This document shows, piece by piece, positions 16,857-26,754 of a stretch of 64,000 nucleotides of DNA. Position 1 is the stretch's first letter, and each line of letters starts with the position of its first letter. The translations under genes were made by a program, and so were the position numbers. Below the pieces are notes generated by a model. It was not told the DNA's origin. It saw only the letters and a list, made by a program, of their open reading frames with translations, and searched no databases. Location: assembly GCA_945862305.1 (NCBI GenBank), contig CAMAXF010000001.1:243097-307096 (forward strand), given 5' to 3'. The DNA comes from Bordetella parapertussis (GTDB taxonomy: Bacteria > Pseudomonadota > Gammaproteobacteria > Burkholderiales > Burkholderiaceae_A).

Positions 16857-17438
16857 ATGTCCCCAGACACGGATGCAGACTTCCCCAGTGTGGCGGGTCA
16901 GTTGCTCATCGCCATGCCCTCCCTCATCGACCCGCACTTTGGCGGTTCGGTGGTGTTCGTGGCAGACCACACCCCCAAGGGTGCCATGGGCATCGTGATC
17001 AATCGCCCTTCGGACATGTCCGTGGGCAACCTCTTCAACCGAATCGACCTCCAAACCCAAGACCACCCCCTGGGTGAGCAGTTGGTGCTGGTGGGCGGCC
17101 CGGTGCAGACCGACCGGGGCTTTGTGCTCCATGAGCCCGTGGGCCACTGGAGCTCCACGCTCACCGTGAGCCCGGGCCTGGGCCTGACCTCCTCGCGCGA
17201 CATCCTCGAGGCCAGTGCGAAGGGCAAGGGGCCGCAGCGTTTTCTGGTGGCCTTGGGCTACTCCGGCTGGTCCGCAGGCCAGCTCGATTCCGAGCTCTCG
17301 GCCAACGCATGGCTCACGGTGCCGGTACACGACACGGCGCTGTTCTTTGAGATGCCACCCGAAGACCGACTCGGTGCAGCCTTTCGCATGCTGGGTGTGG
17401 ATCCCCTCAACCTCTCGGGGGCCTTTGGCCACGCCTAG
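16857..17438 (+). CDS. yqgE: YqgE/AlgH family protein
   Basis: A conserved protein of 193 aa with the YqgE fold. It is widely found next to ruvX but its biochemical function is not established. Family hallmarks are LLIAMPSLIDPHFGGSVV at the N-terminus, GAMGIVINRP near 43-52, and GYSGWSAGQL in the C-terminal half. ATG 16857 is chosen because GAGGA precedes it and the length fits. ATG 16797 would add 20 residues and sits 8 bases after a TAGAAT element (16783-16788), so a leaderless longer form is possible. It overlaps ruvX by 14 bases. Confidence 0.88.
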   Translation: MSPDTDADFPSVAGQLLIAMPSLIDPHFGGSVVFVADHTPKGAMGIVINRPSDMSVGNLFNRIDLQTQDHPLGEQLVLVGGPVQTDRGFVLHEPVGHWSSTLTVSPGLGLTSSRDILEASAKGKGPQRFLVALGYSGWSAGQLDSELSANAWLTVPVHDTALFFEMPPEDRLGAAFRMLGVDPLNLSGAFGHA

Positions 17439-17832
17439 CCGCCCGGCCGGCACTTGGCTGGCCTTTGATTTTGGCGAGAAGCGAATTGGGGTGGCCATTG
17501 GCAACACCCTTACCGGCGGTGCCCGGCCCTTGTGCGTCCTTCCTGCCAGCCCGGTAACAGATCGCTTCACGCGCATTGCAGCCCTGATTCGCGAGTGGGC
17601 GCCTGTCGCCTTCGTGGTGGGCCTGCCCGTCTACCCCGATGGTGAGGACCACCCCTTTGCGGCCCGATGCCGTCGGTTCGCCAACCAGCTGCATGGGCGC
17701 TTTGGGCTGCCGGTCATCCTCGAAGATGAGCGCTACACTTCCGCACTGGCGCCTGGTGACGACGCGGTCGACGCAGAGGCGGCCGCCATTCTTTTGCAAG
17801 GTCTGCTCGATGCCAAGGTCGATTCAGCTTAA
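17425..17832 (+). CDS. ruvX: RuvX/YqgF Holliday-junction-resolvase-like nuclease
   Basis: An RNase H-fold protein implicated in pre-16S rRNA 5'-end maturation and originally annotated as a Holliday junction resolvase. The 135 aa length is typical. The catalytic-type [15 protein letters not shown] stretch has Asp15, and [11 protein letters not shown] and LEDERYTS fit the family. The start is probably TTG 17425, inside the yqgE end, because no ATG lies in frame before the conserved region; GTG 17395 is an alternative. It overlaps pyrB by 23 bases. Confidence 0.88.
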   Translation: MATPSRPAGTWLAFDFGEKRIGVAIGNTLTGGARPLCVLPASPVTDRFTRIAALIREWAPVAFVVGLPVYPDGEDHPFAARCRRFANQLHGRFGLPVILEDERYTSALAPGDDAVDAEAAAILLQGLLDAKVDSA

Positions 17833-18775
17833 CGCCCGGGGTGAACTCACCCACCTGCTCTCGACCGAGGGCCTGCCCAAGGCCGTGCTCCTGGGCATCC
17901 TCGACCATGCCAACGACTTCCTCGACCTCGACCGCATGCAGGTTCGCAATGCCGACCTGCTCGCAGGCAAGAGCATCTTCAACATCTTCTTTGAGAATTC
18001 CACCCGCACACGCACGACCTTCGAGATCGCCGCCAAGAAGCTGTCGGCCGATGTCATGAACCTCAATGTGAACGCCTCGTCGACCTCGAAGGGCGAGTCG
18101 CTGCTCGACACCATCGACAACCTGGCGGCGATGCGGGCCGACATGTTCGTGGTGCGGCATGGCCAGTCGGGCGCACCGTACCTGATTGCCCGGCATGTGA
18201 ACCAGGTGGCCCCGCACATTCACATCATGAATGCCGGCGATGGCCGGCATGCACACCCGACCCAGGCCCTGCTCGACATGTTCACCATTCGGCACTTCAA
18301 GGGCGACTTCCAGCACCTGCGGGTGGCCATTGTGGGCGACCTGCTCCACTCGCGCGTGGCCCGCTCGGATATCCATGCGCTCACCACTTTGGGTGTGCCC
18401 GACATCCGTGTGATTGCGCCGCTCACCCTGCTGCCCTCGGGCCTCTCGGAGCTGGGTGTGCGCGCCTACACGAGCCTGGCCGAGGGCCTGCGGGATGTGG
18501 ATGTGGTCATCATGCTGCGGCTTCAAAATGAACGCATGCGGGGTGCCCTGCTGCCCAGCCCACAGGAATACTTCAAGCAATATGGCCTCACCGAAGAGAA
18601 GCTTCGGCTCGCGGCACCCAATGCCATCGTGATGCACCCAGGCCCCATGAACCGTGGTGTGGAGATCGACTCGGCCGTGGCCGATGGCGCGCAGTCCGTG
18701 ATCCTCTCTCAGGTGACATTCGGCATCGCGGTTCGCATGGCCGTGATGAGCATCCTCAACAAGGCCCAGCCATGA
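17810..18775 (+). CDS. pyrB: Aspartate carbamoyltransferase catalytic subunit
   Basis: PyrB condenses carbamoyl phosphate and aspartate to N-carbamoyl-aspartate in pyrimidine synthesis. The 321 aa product has the carbamoyl-phosphate loop STRTRTTFE starting at 64, HPTQALLD near the middle, and HPGPMNRG at 276-283. ATG 17810 overlaps ruvX and the stop overlaps pyrC' by 4 bases. In this enzyme class PyrB forms a dodecamer with an inactive dihydroorotase-like partner, which is encoded next. The pyrR regulator gene often found between ruvX and pyrB in Burkholderia is absent. Confidence 0.96.
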   Translation: MPRSIQLNARGELTHLLSTEGLPKAVLLGILDHANDFLDLDRMQVRNADLLAGKSIFNIFFENSTRTRTTFEIAAKKLSADVMNLNVNASSTSKGESLLDTIDNLAAMRADMFVVRHGQSGAPYLIARHVNQVAPHIHIMNAGDGRHAHPTQALLDMFTIRHFKGDFQHLRVAIVGDLLHSRVARSDIHALTTLGVPDIRVIAPLTLLPSGLSELGVRAYTSLAEGLRDVDVVIMLRLQNERMRGALLPSPQEYFKQYGLTEEKLRLAAPNAIVMHPGPMNRGVEIDSAVADGAQSVILSQVTFGIAVRMAVMSILNKAQP

Positions 18776-20100
18776 CGATCTCGGTTCCGCATCGACAGCC
18801 CGACTTCCCGCGCCTGGTGATTCGAGGGGCACGGGTCATCGACCCCGCCTCGGGCCGCGACGCCCTGGAAGACCTCTTCATTGCCAATGGCAGCATTCAG
18901 GCCATTCTGCCGGCGGGCCAGTCGCAGCCAGGCTTTACCGCAGACCGGGTGCTCGAGGCCCAGGGTGCGGTGGTGGCCCCCGGGCTCATCGACCTCTCGG
19001 CCCGGCTGCGTGAGCCTGGCTTTGAATACCGCGCCACCCTCGAATCGGAGATGAAGGCGGCGGTGGCCGGTGGGGTGACACGCCTTGTCTGCCCGCCCGA
19101 CACCGACCCTCCGTTGGATGAGCCGGGCCTGGTGGAGATGCTCAAGCACCGCGCCCGTAACCTGGCCCAGGCCCATGTGCATCCGCTGGGCGCCCTGACC
19201 GTGCGCCTGGCTGGAGAGCAACTCACGGAAATGGCCGAACTCACCGAGGCGGGCTGTGTGGGCTTCTCGCAGGCCCTGCGGCCCTTGGCAGACACCCAGG
19301 TGCTCTATCGCAGCATGCAGTACGCCAAGACCTTCGACTATGTGATTTGGGCCTATGCCCGCGACCCATGGCTGGGTGCCACGGGTGTGGCCCACAGTGG
19401 GCCCATGGCCGGTCGACTCGGCCTGCCGGGCATTCCCGTGGCCAGCGAAACCCTTCGACTGCTCACCCTCTTTGAACTGGTGCGCATGACCGGTGTGCGG
19501 CTGCATGTCTGTCGGCTGTCTTCGGCCGCGGGCGTGGAACTCGTGCGCAAGGCCAAGGCCGAGGGCCTGCCCGTCACCGCCGATGTGGCGGTTCACCACC
19601 TGCATCTGATCGACATCGACATTGGCGACTACGACACCAGCCTTCGCGTGGACCCACCCTTCCGAAGCCAACGAGACCGAGAGGCCCTGCGTGAAGGCCT
19701 GCTTGATGGCACGGTGGATGTGATCTGCTCCGACCATGCGCCCGTGGATGACGACGCCAAGCAACTGCCCTTTGGCGAGGCCGAGGCAGGCGTGATTGGC
19801 CTGGAGCTGCTCCTGCCCTTGGCGCTCAAGTGGGCGCAGGAATCCGGCCTGGGCCTGCCCGAGGTGCTCGGCTTTCTCACCCACAAGCCCGCGGGCATTT
19901 TGTCGCGCGATGCAGGCCAGATTCGGGTGGGTGGCCAGGCCGACCTCTGCATCTTCCACCCCCAAGCCCATTGGGTGGTGACCAACGACACCCTCTTCTC
20001 GCAGGGCCGCAACACTCCATACCTGGGCCGTGAACTCGAGGGACGGGTGATGGCGACATTTGTCGATGGCCGGTGTGTCTTCGAGCAGTCCGCCCGCTGA
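18772..20100 (+). CDS. pyrX: Inactive dihydroorotase-like subunit PyrC' (PyrX)
   Basis: A dihydroorotase homologue of 442 aa. In Pseudomonas and Burkholderia-type ATCases this protein is a structural partner of PyrB without catalytic activity. The sequence supports this. Where active enzymes have D-x-H-x-H-x-R at the metal site, this protein reads DLSARLR at 74-80, so both zinc-binding histidines (expected at 76 and 78) are lost. The barrel and the C-terminal [13 protein letters not shown] segment remain. Translation is coupled to pyrB by an ATGA overlap. A separate functional pyrC must exist elsewhere in the genome. Confidence 0.9.
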   Translation: MTISVPHRQPDFPRLVIRGARVIDPASGRDALEDLFIANGSIQAILPAGQSQPGFTADRVLEAQGAVVAPGLIDLSARLREPGFEYRATLESEMKAAVAGGVTRLVCPPDTDPPLDEPGLVEMLKHRARNLAQAHVHPLGALTVRLAGEQLTEMAELTEAGCVGFSQALRPLADTQVLYRSMQYAKTFDYVIWAYARDPWLGATGVAHSGPMAGRLGLPGIPVASETLRLLTLFELVRMTGVRLHVCRLSSAAGVELVRKAKAEGLPVTADVAVHHLHLIDIDIGDYDTSLRVDPPFRSQRDREALREGLLDGTVDVICSDHAPVDDDAKQLPFGEAEAGVIGLELLLPLALKWAQESGLGLPEVLGFLTHKPAGILSRDAGQIRVGGQADLCIFHPQAHWVVTNDTLFSQGRNTPYLGRELEGRVMATFVDGRCVFEQSAR

Positions 20101-20881
20101 GGGCCCAGCGGCCCCATTGCGCGGTGGCTGGGGGCGGGTGGCCTGGCGGCTGCCGCTGCTGGGCACCTGGGTCTTGGCTGGCCTGGCCTGGATACTAATC
20201 GTGCACCACCGCCTGCCCGCAGGGGGTCAGCGCGCCGTGATTCGACTCTTCGCCCGGGGCGTGCTGCTCTGGTGTGGCGTGCGGCTGGAGCCCACCTTGA
20301 AGGGCCCCACCCAGCCCAAGGCCTTGCTGCCCAACCCCGCGCTGCTCGTGGCCAACCATGTCTCCTGGCTCGACATTTATGTGGCCCATGCCTTGGAGCC
20401 CGTGACCTTCATTGCCAAGGCCGACATTGCCAAGTGGCCCGTGGTGGGCGCGCTCGTCACGGCCTCGCGCACGCTCTACATCGAACGCGGCAGCCGACAG
20501 GCCATTCGTGGGGTGGTGCAGGCGGTGCATGCCCGATTCGATGCTGGCGAGCGGGTGATGTTCTTTCCCGAGGGCACCACCAGTGATGGCCTGGGCCTGC
20601 TGCCCTTTCATGCCAACCTATTTGGTGTGGTGGCCAACCGACCCGGCCTGCCGGTGGTGCCCTTGACACTGCAGTACTGGCAGGGGGAGCGGCCCACCAC
20701 GCGGGCGGCCTATATTGGCGAGATGACCCTGGTGGGCTCCATGGTGCAGATCATGCGCAGTCGGGGCCTGGTGGCCCGCCCCATTGTTCACCCGCCGATT
20801 GTCGGCGCTGATGAAATGGACCGCCGCACGCTGGCCGCCCAGGCCGAGGCGGTGATCGCTCAGTCGATGGCCACTTGCTGA
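20066..20881 (+). CDS. plsC: 1-acyl-sn-glycerol-3-phosphate acyltransferase (PlsC family)
   Basis: A membrane-associated acyltransferase that makes phosphatidate from lysophosphatidate. The 271 aa product has an N-terminal hydrophobic helix (about 28-47), the catalytic NHVSWLD (His98, Asp103) and FPEGTTS at 167-173. The start at ATG 20066 lies inside the end of pyrC'; TTG 20060 and GTG 20075 are alternatives. Location after pyrC' is typical of Burkholderiales. The 3' end overlaps the convergent apaH by 22 bases. Confidence 0.9.
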   Translation: MAGVSSSSPPAEGPAAPLRGGWGRVAWRLPLLGTWVLAGLAWILIVHHRLPAGGQRAVIRLFARGVLLWCGVRLEPTLKGPTQPKALLPNPALLVANHVSWLDIYVAHALEPVTFIAKADIAKWPVVGALVTASRTLYIERGSRQAIRGVVQAVHARFDAGERVMFFPEGTTSDGLGLLPFHANLFGVVANRPGLPVVPLTLQYWQGERPTTRAAYIGEMTLVGSMVQIMRSRGLVARPIVHPPIVGADEMDRRTLAAQAEAVIAQSMATC

Positions 20882-21663
20882 AAGAGGGCGCGGTCTTCGA
20901 GCCGAACCGCGGTGAGATAACCACCCCACACGCAGCCGGAGTCGAGGGCCAGCAGGTTGGCGCGCATCTGTAGGCCCAGGGTCGACCAGTGCCCCACCAC
21001 CAGGGTCTGGCGCACGGTGCGCCGGCCTGGCGCTTCGAACCATGGCATCAAACCCGCGGGAGACTCTCCCGGTGAAACCTTGCACTTGAGGTCGAGGTGG
21101 CCGCGGCGGTCGAGGAATCGGATGCGGCACAGCACATTGAGCACGGCACGAAGCCGGGCATGGCCGCGCAGGCTGTCGCGCCAGTGGGCGGGTGCACCGT
21201 TGAACATTTCGTGCAGAAAGTCTTGCCAGTGCTGGCTCTGCAGACGGGCCTCGACAGACCGGGCCAAGGCCACGGTGTCGGCAGCACTCCATTCGGGTCG
21301 CACACCGGCATGCACCATGAGCCATTGGCCCTCGGCATGGGCCAGGGGTTGGTGGCGCAGCCAGTGGAGCAGGTCGTCCGACTCGCGGTCCTCGAGGACA
21401 TCCCAGACGGTGTCGGAAGATGAGGCCTTGCGCGCGCCGCAGGAGACTGCCAGCAGGTGAAGGTCGTGGTTGCCGAGCACGCTGGTGGCACGCGGGCCGG
21501 CTGCACGAACCATGCGCAGCACATCGGCAGACCTCGGGCCACGGTTGACCAGGTCTCCAACAAACCAGAGTCGATCACGCGTGGGGCGGAAGGGGAGTTG
21601 GTGAACCAGGGCCTCAAGGCTGGTGCCACAGCCTTGGACGTCACCGATTGCATAGGTGGCCAT
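20860..21663 (-). CDS. apaH: Symmetrical diadenosine tetraphosphatase ApaH
   Basis: ApaH cleaves Ap4A to two ADP and can remove Np4 caps from RNA. The 267 aa product carries the metallophosphatase motifs: GDVQGC near 7-12, GDLVNRGP near 36-43 and GNHDLHLL near 64-71. Later His-containing segments are MVHAG and VVGHWSTLG. ATG 21663 (MATYAIGD) matches the usual start; an ATG at 21672 would add three residues. A TATTTT -10-like element lies just upstream on the minus strand. The gene is divergent from the phosphomannomutase gene, and apaG lies far away at 38080. Confidence 0.95.
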   Translation of the reverse strand: MATYAIGDVQGCGTSLEALVHQLPFRPTRDRLWFVGDLVNRGPRSADVLRMVRAAGPRATSVLGNHDLHLLAVSCGARKASSSDTVWDVLEDRESDDLLHWLRHQPLAHAEGQWLMVHAGVRPEWSAADTVALARSVEARLQSQHWQDFLHEMFNGAPAHWRDSLRGHARLRAVLNVLCRIRFLDRRGHLDLKCKVSPGESPAGLMPWFEAPGRRTVRQTLVVGHWSTLGLQMRANLLALDSGCVWGGYLTAVRLEDRALFQQVAID

Positions 21664-21736
21664 AGGGCCCATCGTAAAATAGATTCCTCAACGCTGCGCT
21701 GCGGCCCAACCAACCCTGCCATTCACCATTCCCGCC

Positions 21737-23140
21737 ATGACTGCATCACCCGCCCTGCATCCCGCCATTTTTAAGGCCTACGACATCCGTGGTGTGGTCG
21801 ATGAGACGCTGACCGATGCGGCCGTGGAGCAGATTGGGCAGTCGCTGGGCCGCATGATGTTCATGCAGGGGCAGGCCCGTTGTGTGGTGGGCCGTGATGG
21901 CCGACTCTCGGGCGAGCGCCTGGCCCAGGCCCTCACGGCGGGGCTCCAGGCGGCCGGGGTGGATGTCATTGACATCGGCATGGTGCCCACACCCGTGGTG
22001 TATTTCGCCACCCACCTGCTCGGCACCGGCACCGGTGTGGCCATCACAGGCAGCCACAACCCGCCCAACTACAATGGCCTGAAGATGATGGTCGCCGGCG
22101 TCACCCTCTCCGGAGAGGCGATTCAGTCGCTTCGCACGAGCATCGATGAGGGCCTGGTGGCCCACCATGTCGCCACGGTCTCTCGCCAAGGGAATTGGTC
22201 TTGTCGTGATGTGCGCCCAGAGTACGAGGGCCGCATTGCCAGCGATGTCTCCCTGAGCCGGCCCATGCGGGTGGCGGTGGATGCCGGCAATGGGGTGGCC
22301 GGTGAACTGGGCCCTGCGGTCCTGGCCCGACTGGGCTGTGAGGTGACCCCGCTCTTTTGCGAGATCGATGGCCGCTTCCCAAACCACCATCCGGACCCAG
22401 CCGACCCTCACAACCTCGAAGACCTGATTCGCACGGTGCAGTCTCAAGGCCTTGAACTGGGATTGGCCTTCGATGGGGATGGCGACCGCCTCGGGGTGGT
22501 CACGCGATCCGGCCGCGTGATCTGGCCTGACCGTCAGCTCATGCTCTATGCGGCCGACGTGCTCGCAGCCCGGCCGGGCTCGGAGATTGTTTTTGATGTG
22601 AAGTGCAGTCGCTTGTTGTCGCGCTGGATTGAAGACCATGGCGGCCGGCCACTCATGTGGCGCACGGGGCACTCCCTGATCAAGGCCAAGCTCAAAGAGA
22701 CCCAGGCCCCATTGGCCGGTGAGATGAGTGGCCACATCTTCTTCAACGACCGTTGGTACGGCTTTGATGATGGCCTCTACACGGCCGCCCGCCTTCTGGA
22801 GATCCTCTCTCGCGTCGACGACCCCAGCGCGGTGCTGGAAGCCCTGCCCGATGCGGTCTCCACACCAGAGTTGCAGGTGCGAACGGCCGAGGGGGAGCAC
22901 CATGCGGTGGTGGCCCGCCTCATCGAGTCCGCGACCTTCCCCACGGCCGTCTCGCGATTCACCCTCGATGGCATTCGCGTCGAGTATGAGGATGGCTTTG
23001 GCCTGGCGCGGCCGTCGAACACCACGCCGGTGGTGGTGCTGCGATTCGAGGCCGACACCCAGGCGGGTCTGGCGCGCATTCAGTCGGAGTTTCGGGTGGG
23101 CCTGCTCAAGGCCATGCCCGGCGCGACCCTGCCCTTCTAA
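21737..23140 (+). CDS. Phosphomannomutase/phosphoglucomutase (AlgC/ManB type)
   Basis: Interconverts hexose 6- and 1-phosphates, supplying sugar-1-phosphates for LPS and exopolysaccharide precursors. The 467 aa length fits AlgC. The phosphoserine loop TGSHNPPNYNG has Ser106, the Mg-binding loop DGDGDR starts at 246, and the sugar-specificity loop is GEMSGHIFF. The C-terminal phosphate-binding domain ends in RPSNTTP. The stop overlaps the waaC start (TAATG), so this gene heads a pgm-waaC-waaA operon. Confidence 0.94.
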   Translation: MTASPALHPAIFKAYDIRGVVDETLTDAAVEQIGQSLGRMMFMQGQARCVVGRDGRLSGERLAQALTAGLQAAGVDVIDIGMVPTPVVYFATHLLGTGTGVAITGSHNPPNYNGLKMMVAGVTLSGEAIQSLRTSIDEGLVAHHVATVSRQGNWSCRDVRPEYEGRIASDVSLSRPMRVAVDAGNGVAGELGPAVLARLGCEVTPLFCEIDGRFPNHHPDPADPHNLEDLIRTVQSQGLELGLAFDGDGDRLGVVTRSGRVIWPDRQLMLYAADVLAARPGSEIVFDVKCSRLLSRWIEDHGGRPLMWRTGHSLIKAKLKETQAPLAGEMSGHIFFNDRWYGFDDGLYTAARLLEILSRVDDPSAVLEALPDAVSTPELQVRTAEGEHHAVVARLIESATFPTAVSRFTLDGIRVEYEDGFGLARPSNTTPVVVLRFEADTQAGLARIQSEFRVGLLKAMPGATLPF

Positions 23141-24150
23141 TGCCGCGCCTGCTCGTGATCAAAACCAGCTCGCTTGGCGATCTGGTGCACTGCCTGTGCG
23201 CGCTTCAGGAGGCCCATTGGCACGAGCCAGACATGGTGGTCGACTGGGTGAGTGAGGAGGGCTTTGCTGCCATTCCGAAGAGCTGCGGCTGGGTTGACCA
23301 GGTGCACACGGTGGCGCTCCGCCGTTGGCGACGGGCCCTGTTCTCCCGTGAAACGCATGCAGAGGTCCGCACGGCCTTGGATGCAATGCAGGCCCAGACT
23401 TACGACATGGTCATCGACGCCCAAGGCCTCTTAAAAAGTGCATGGCTCTTGAGCAGGGCTCGGGTTGTGCCTGGAGGCCGGTGGGGATTCGACTGGTCCT
23501 CTGCGCGAGAGCCCCTGGCCAGCCTGCTGCTGGATCACAAGGTGCACAGTTCTCCGCAAGACCACGCCGTGGCCCGCTTGCGAACGCTCTTCTCGCAGGC
23601 CCTGGGCTATCGCATCGATGGCCCCTTGCATTTTCATCACGGCTGGGGAAATGAACATTCGCCCGAGGAGGCGCAGGCCGCGATGCAGGCGGTGGGCCTC
23701 ACTGACCGAGACGATGCCTTGGGCCTGCGTGGCTGGGCTGTGCTTGCACATGGCAGTTCTCGGCCCGACAAGGAATGGCCTGAGGCCCATTGGGTGGCCT
23801 TGGGAAAACAGTGCTTCCGGGCAGGCCTCTTGCCGGTCTACCCGTGGGGGTCTCCGGAGGAGTACGAGCGCGCCATGCGGCTCTCGAAGGCCACTCAGGG
23901 CCGCTGCCTGCCCCGACTGGCCTTGGCGGACCTGCGACCGGTGCTGCGCCTGGCCACGCTGGTGGTGGGGGTGGACTCGGGCATCACCCATTGGGCCGCT
24001 GCCTTGGGCCGGCCCACGGTGGGCCTTTTCACGGCCACGCCTGCGCGGCGGTACGGGCTTGACTGGGCGCCGCAGGGGGCCTCCTTGGAAGGACCGGCCA
24101 TGGCGGTCGACCGTGTCACGGCGGTGCTGCGTGGATGGGAACTCATCTGA
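23140..24150 (+). CDS. waaC: Lipopolysaccharide heptosyltransferase I
   Basis: WaaC adds the first L-glycero-D-manno-heptose to Kdo in the LPS inner core. The 336 aa GT9-family product begins LLVIKTSSLGDLVHCLCAL, the characteristic ADP-heptose transferase start. It contains VIDAQGLLKSAW and the C-terminal GVDSGITHWAAALGRPTVGLF donor-site region. It is translationally linked to the mutase before it (TAATG) and to waaA after it (TGATG). Confidence 0.95.
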   Translation: MPRLLVIKTSSLGDLVHCLCALQEAHWHEPDMVVDWVSEEGFAAIPKSCGWVDQVHTVALRRWRRALFSRETHAEVRTALDAMQAQTYDMVIDAQGLLKSAWLLSRARVVPGGRWGFDWSSAREPLASLLLDHKVHSSPQDHAVARLRTLFSQALGYRIDGPLHFHHGWGNEHSPEEAQAAMQAVGLTDRDDALGLRGWAVLAHGSSRPDKEWPEAHWVALGKQCFRAGLLPVYPWGSPEEYERAMRLSKATQGRCLPRLALADLRPVLRLATLVVGVDSGITHWAAALGRPTVGLFTATPARRYGLDWAPQGASLEGPAMAVDRVTAVLRGWELI

Positions 24151-25454
24151 TGCGAGGCCTCTACACCCTGGTGGGTGTGCTGCTGCTGCCCCTGCTGGCG
24201 GGCTATTTGCTCTGGCGGGGTCGACGCCAGCCCGCCTACCGGGCGCATTGGTCCGAGCGTTTCTGGGGGGGTGGTGCGGGCTGCCGTGCATTCGATGATG
24301 AACATGCAAACACCCTCTGGCTGCATGCGGTGTCGGTGGGTGAGACACGGGCAGCCGAGCCGCTCATTCGACGCTGGCTCGAGGTGGCCGGCACCGGTGC
24401 GCGGGTGGTGCTCACCCACACCACGCCCACGGGCCGTGAGACGGGCGCCCAGTGCTTCGAAGACCTGCTGCGCGATGGCCGACTGGTGCAGGCCTACCTG
24501 CCCTATGACTTGCCTTGGGCCAACAACCGTTTTCTCGAATGGGCCCGACCTTCGGTGGGCCTGCTCATGGAGACCGAGCTCTGGCCGAATTTGCTGGCTC
24601 AGGCGCGGTCGCGCCGTGTGCCGATGGCCCTCATCAACGCACGCCTGTCGGCCCGCTCGGCCACCAAACTGCAGCAGTTTCGAGCCCTGGCCAGGCCAAC
24701 GCTGGGCCACCTTGGCCTCATCCTCGCCCAGGGTCAGTCTGACGCCGACCGCTTCCGTGCAGCGGGCTATGCGGGGGAGTTGCAGGTCACGGGCAGCCTC
24801 AAGTTCGATGTGGCGCTCGATGCCCAACAGGTCGCCATGGGCCAGGGCTGGCGCGTGCAATGGCCAAGGTCTCGCGCCTGGTTGGTGGTGAGCAGCCGTG
24901 ACGACGAAGAGATTCAAATTGCCCGGGCCTGGCTGGCTGCGCCGCCTGCAGACACCCTCTTGGTGATCGTGCCGCGGCATCCGCAGCGTTTTGATCGGGT
25001 GGCTCAACGCTTGGCTCGAGAGGGCCTGCGTGTGGCGCGGCGCTCAGAGGCTGTGGCCTTGGATGCCTCGGTGGACTGCTGGCTGGGGGATTCGCTCGGC
25101 GAGGTGGCGGCCTATGTGGCTGCCACGGACTTGGCCCTGGTGGGTGGAAGCCTGCTGCCCCTGGGCGGCCAAAACCCCATCGAGGTCTGCGCACTGGGCA
25201 AACCCGTGTTCTTTGGGCCGCACATGTTCAATTTTCATGCGATTGCGCGGGATCTGCGCAGCAGCGGCGCTGGCCGAGAGGTGAGCGATGCGGCAGGATG
25301 GATCTCTGCGGCGGGGCAATTGGTTGCGGAGCCTGAGGTCTATGCCGCATCGGCTGCGGCTGCCGCAGACTTCGCGCAGGCCCACCGCGGTGCTGTGGAC
25401 CGAACCTATCGGGCGCTGATGACCTGGCTCACGGCTTCGACATCGGCGGGCTGA
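24150..25454 (+). CDS. waaA: 3-deoxy-D-manno-octulosonic acid transferase
   Basis: WaaA transfers Kdo residues from CMP-Kdo to lipid IVA. The 434 aa product has an N-terminal membrane anchor (about 4-20), the HAVSVGE segment near 60, METELWPNLL near 125-134, and GGSLLPLGGQNPIE near 330. These are conserved GT30 features. ATG 24150 is used because it overlaps the waaC stop as TGATG. The 3' end overlaps the convergent tolC by 49 bases. Confidence 0.96.
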   Translation: MRGLYTLVGVLLLPLLAGYLLWRGRRQPAYRAHWSERFWGGGAGCRAFDDEHANTLWLHAVSVGETRAAEPLIRRWLEVAGTGARVVLTHTTPTGRETGAQCFEDLLRDGRLVQAYLPYDLPWANNRFLEWARPSVGLLMETELWPNLLAQARSRRVPMALINARLSARSATKLQQFRALARPTLGHLGLILAQGQSDADRFRAAGYAGELQVTGSLKFDVALDAQQVAMGQGWRVQWPRSRAWLVVSSRDDEEIQIARAWLAAPPADTLLVIVPRHPQRFDRVAQRLAREGLRVARRSEAVALDASVDCWLGDSLGEVAAYVAATDLALVGGSLLPLGGQNPIEVCALGKPVFFGPHMFNFHAIARDLRSSGAGREVSDAAGWISAAGQLVAEPEVYAASAAAAADFAQAHRGAVDRTYRALMTWLTASTSAG

Positions 25455-26740
25455 AGGCCACCCACGGCGGCACGCAGTTGAAGGCTTGCGAGCAGGGTGT
25501 CGTTGCGGGCCTTGGCGAGATCACGCTGGGCCGCAAACAGCTGCTGCTGCGCATTGAGCACATCGATGTTGATGCGCACGCCCACCTCATAGCCCAAGCG
25601 ATTCGACTCCAGCGCCAACTGGCTGGATCGCTCCGCAGCCTGCAGGGCGCTGATCTGGGCCAGGCCAGCCACCACATTGAGATAGGCCTCGCGGGCTGTC
25701 TGCTCGGCCGTCAGGCGGGCCGCATCGAGCTTGTGACGGGCCTCGTTGTGCAGGGCCGAGGCCTCACGCACCAATGAGGTGGTGGCGCCACCGGCGATGA
25801 TGGGCACGGTGAGGCTCAGGCCCACGTAGTTGGAGTCTGAGCGGCTGTCGATGCCGGTGGTCTCGCGTCCCCGCAGTCGGGCGGCCACGATATCAAGGCT
25901 GGGCAGGTGGCCGGCCACCTGTCGGCTCACATCGAGCCGTGCCCGTTCTTGATCGGCCTGGGCCTTGAGCACTCCGAAGTTTCCAGCGCGGGCTTGGGCC
26001 ACCCAGTCTTCGGCATTCATGGGCGTTGGCGAGGGAATCTGAAGATTGGCCCGCAGGTCGGGCAACTTCGCGGGCAGGCTCTGGCCCATGATGAGGCTGA
26101 GCGCCTGACGCTTCACATTGAGGCTGTTCTGGGCTCGAATCTCCGAGGCCAGGATGAGATCGAACCGGGCCTGGGCTTCTTGCTGGTCGGTGACGGTGGC
26201 CGTGCCCACTTCGAAGCTTCGTTTGGCCGATTCGAGTTGTTCACCAATGGCCTTCTTTTCAGCCTGGGTCACGCTCAAGGCCTCCTGGGCATTGAGGACA
26301 TCAAAGTAGGCTGCCGCCACCCGAAGCAGGGCGTCCTGTCGGGCCGTGCCAAAGCTTGCCTCGGCGGCAATGGCCGACTGACTGCCCTGTTGGGCTGCCC
26401 GAATGGCCGCGAGGTCGAGCAGGGGCTGGTTGAGACTCACCACATAGCTGCGGTAGTCGAGTTCGCGCGATACACCGTCAATATCCAACTTACGGGCATC
26501 GGCCGTGGCCGAGATGGTGGGCAGCAAATTTGCGCGACCCTGCGCCCGTTTCTCGAGCCCGGCCTCTCGGGCCTGTGTGGCCGCAAGGTAGGTGGGATCG
26601 TGTGCAAGGGCATGGCCCATGGCCTCGGCCAGGGTGAGCGCCTGGGCCTGGCCCATGGGGTGGCCCATGAGGCCGGCAACAAAACACAGGCTGAGACAAA
26701 GGCTGAGTGGGCGGCGGGAGGGTCGAGCGGGTGCGTGCAC
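25406..26740 (-). CDS. tolC: TolC-family outer-membrane efflux channel
   Basis: The outer-membrane trimeric channel subunit of type I secretion and RND/MFS efflux systems. The 444 aa precursor has a signal peptide ending near ALA at 34-36. Two OEP repeats follow with the long helical coiled-coil pattern, including QARFDLILASEIRAQNSL and a YLNVVAG segment. The length is slightly below E. coli TolC. It lies 14 bases downstream of the pcm-like gene on the same strand, a pairing I recall from other betaproteobacteria, and tail to tail with waaA. Confidence 0.93.
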   Translation of the reverse strand: MHAPARPSRRPLSLCLSLCFVAGLMGHPMGQAQALTLAEAMGHALAHDPTYLAATQAREAGLEKRAQGRANLLPTISATADARKLDIDGVSRELDYRSYVVSLNQPLLDLAAIRAAQQGSQSAIAAEASFGTARQDALLRVAAAYFDVLNAQEALSVTQAEKKAIGEQLESAKRSFEVGTATVTDQQEAQARFDLILASEIRAQNSLNVKRQALSLIMGQSLPAKLPDLRANLQIPSPTPMNAEDWVAQARAGNFGVLKAQADQERARLDVSRQVAGHLPSLDIVAARLRGRETTGIDSRSDSNYVGLSLTVPIIAGGATTSLVREASALHNEARHKLDAARLTAEQTAREAYLNVVAGLAQISALQAAERSSQLALESNRLGYEVGVRINIDVLNAQQQLFAAQRDLAKARNDTLLASLQLRAAVGGLQPADVEAVSQVISAR

Positions 26741-26754
26741 GGTGAACTTTCCTT

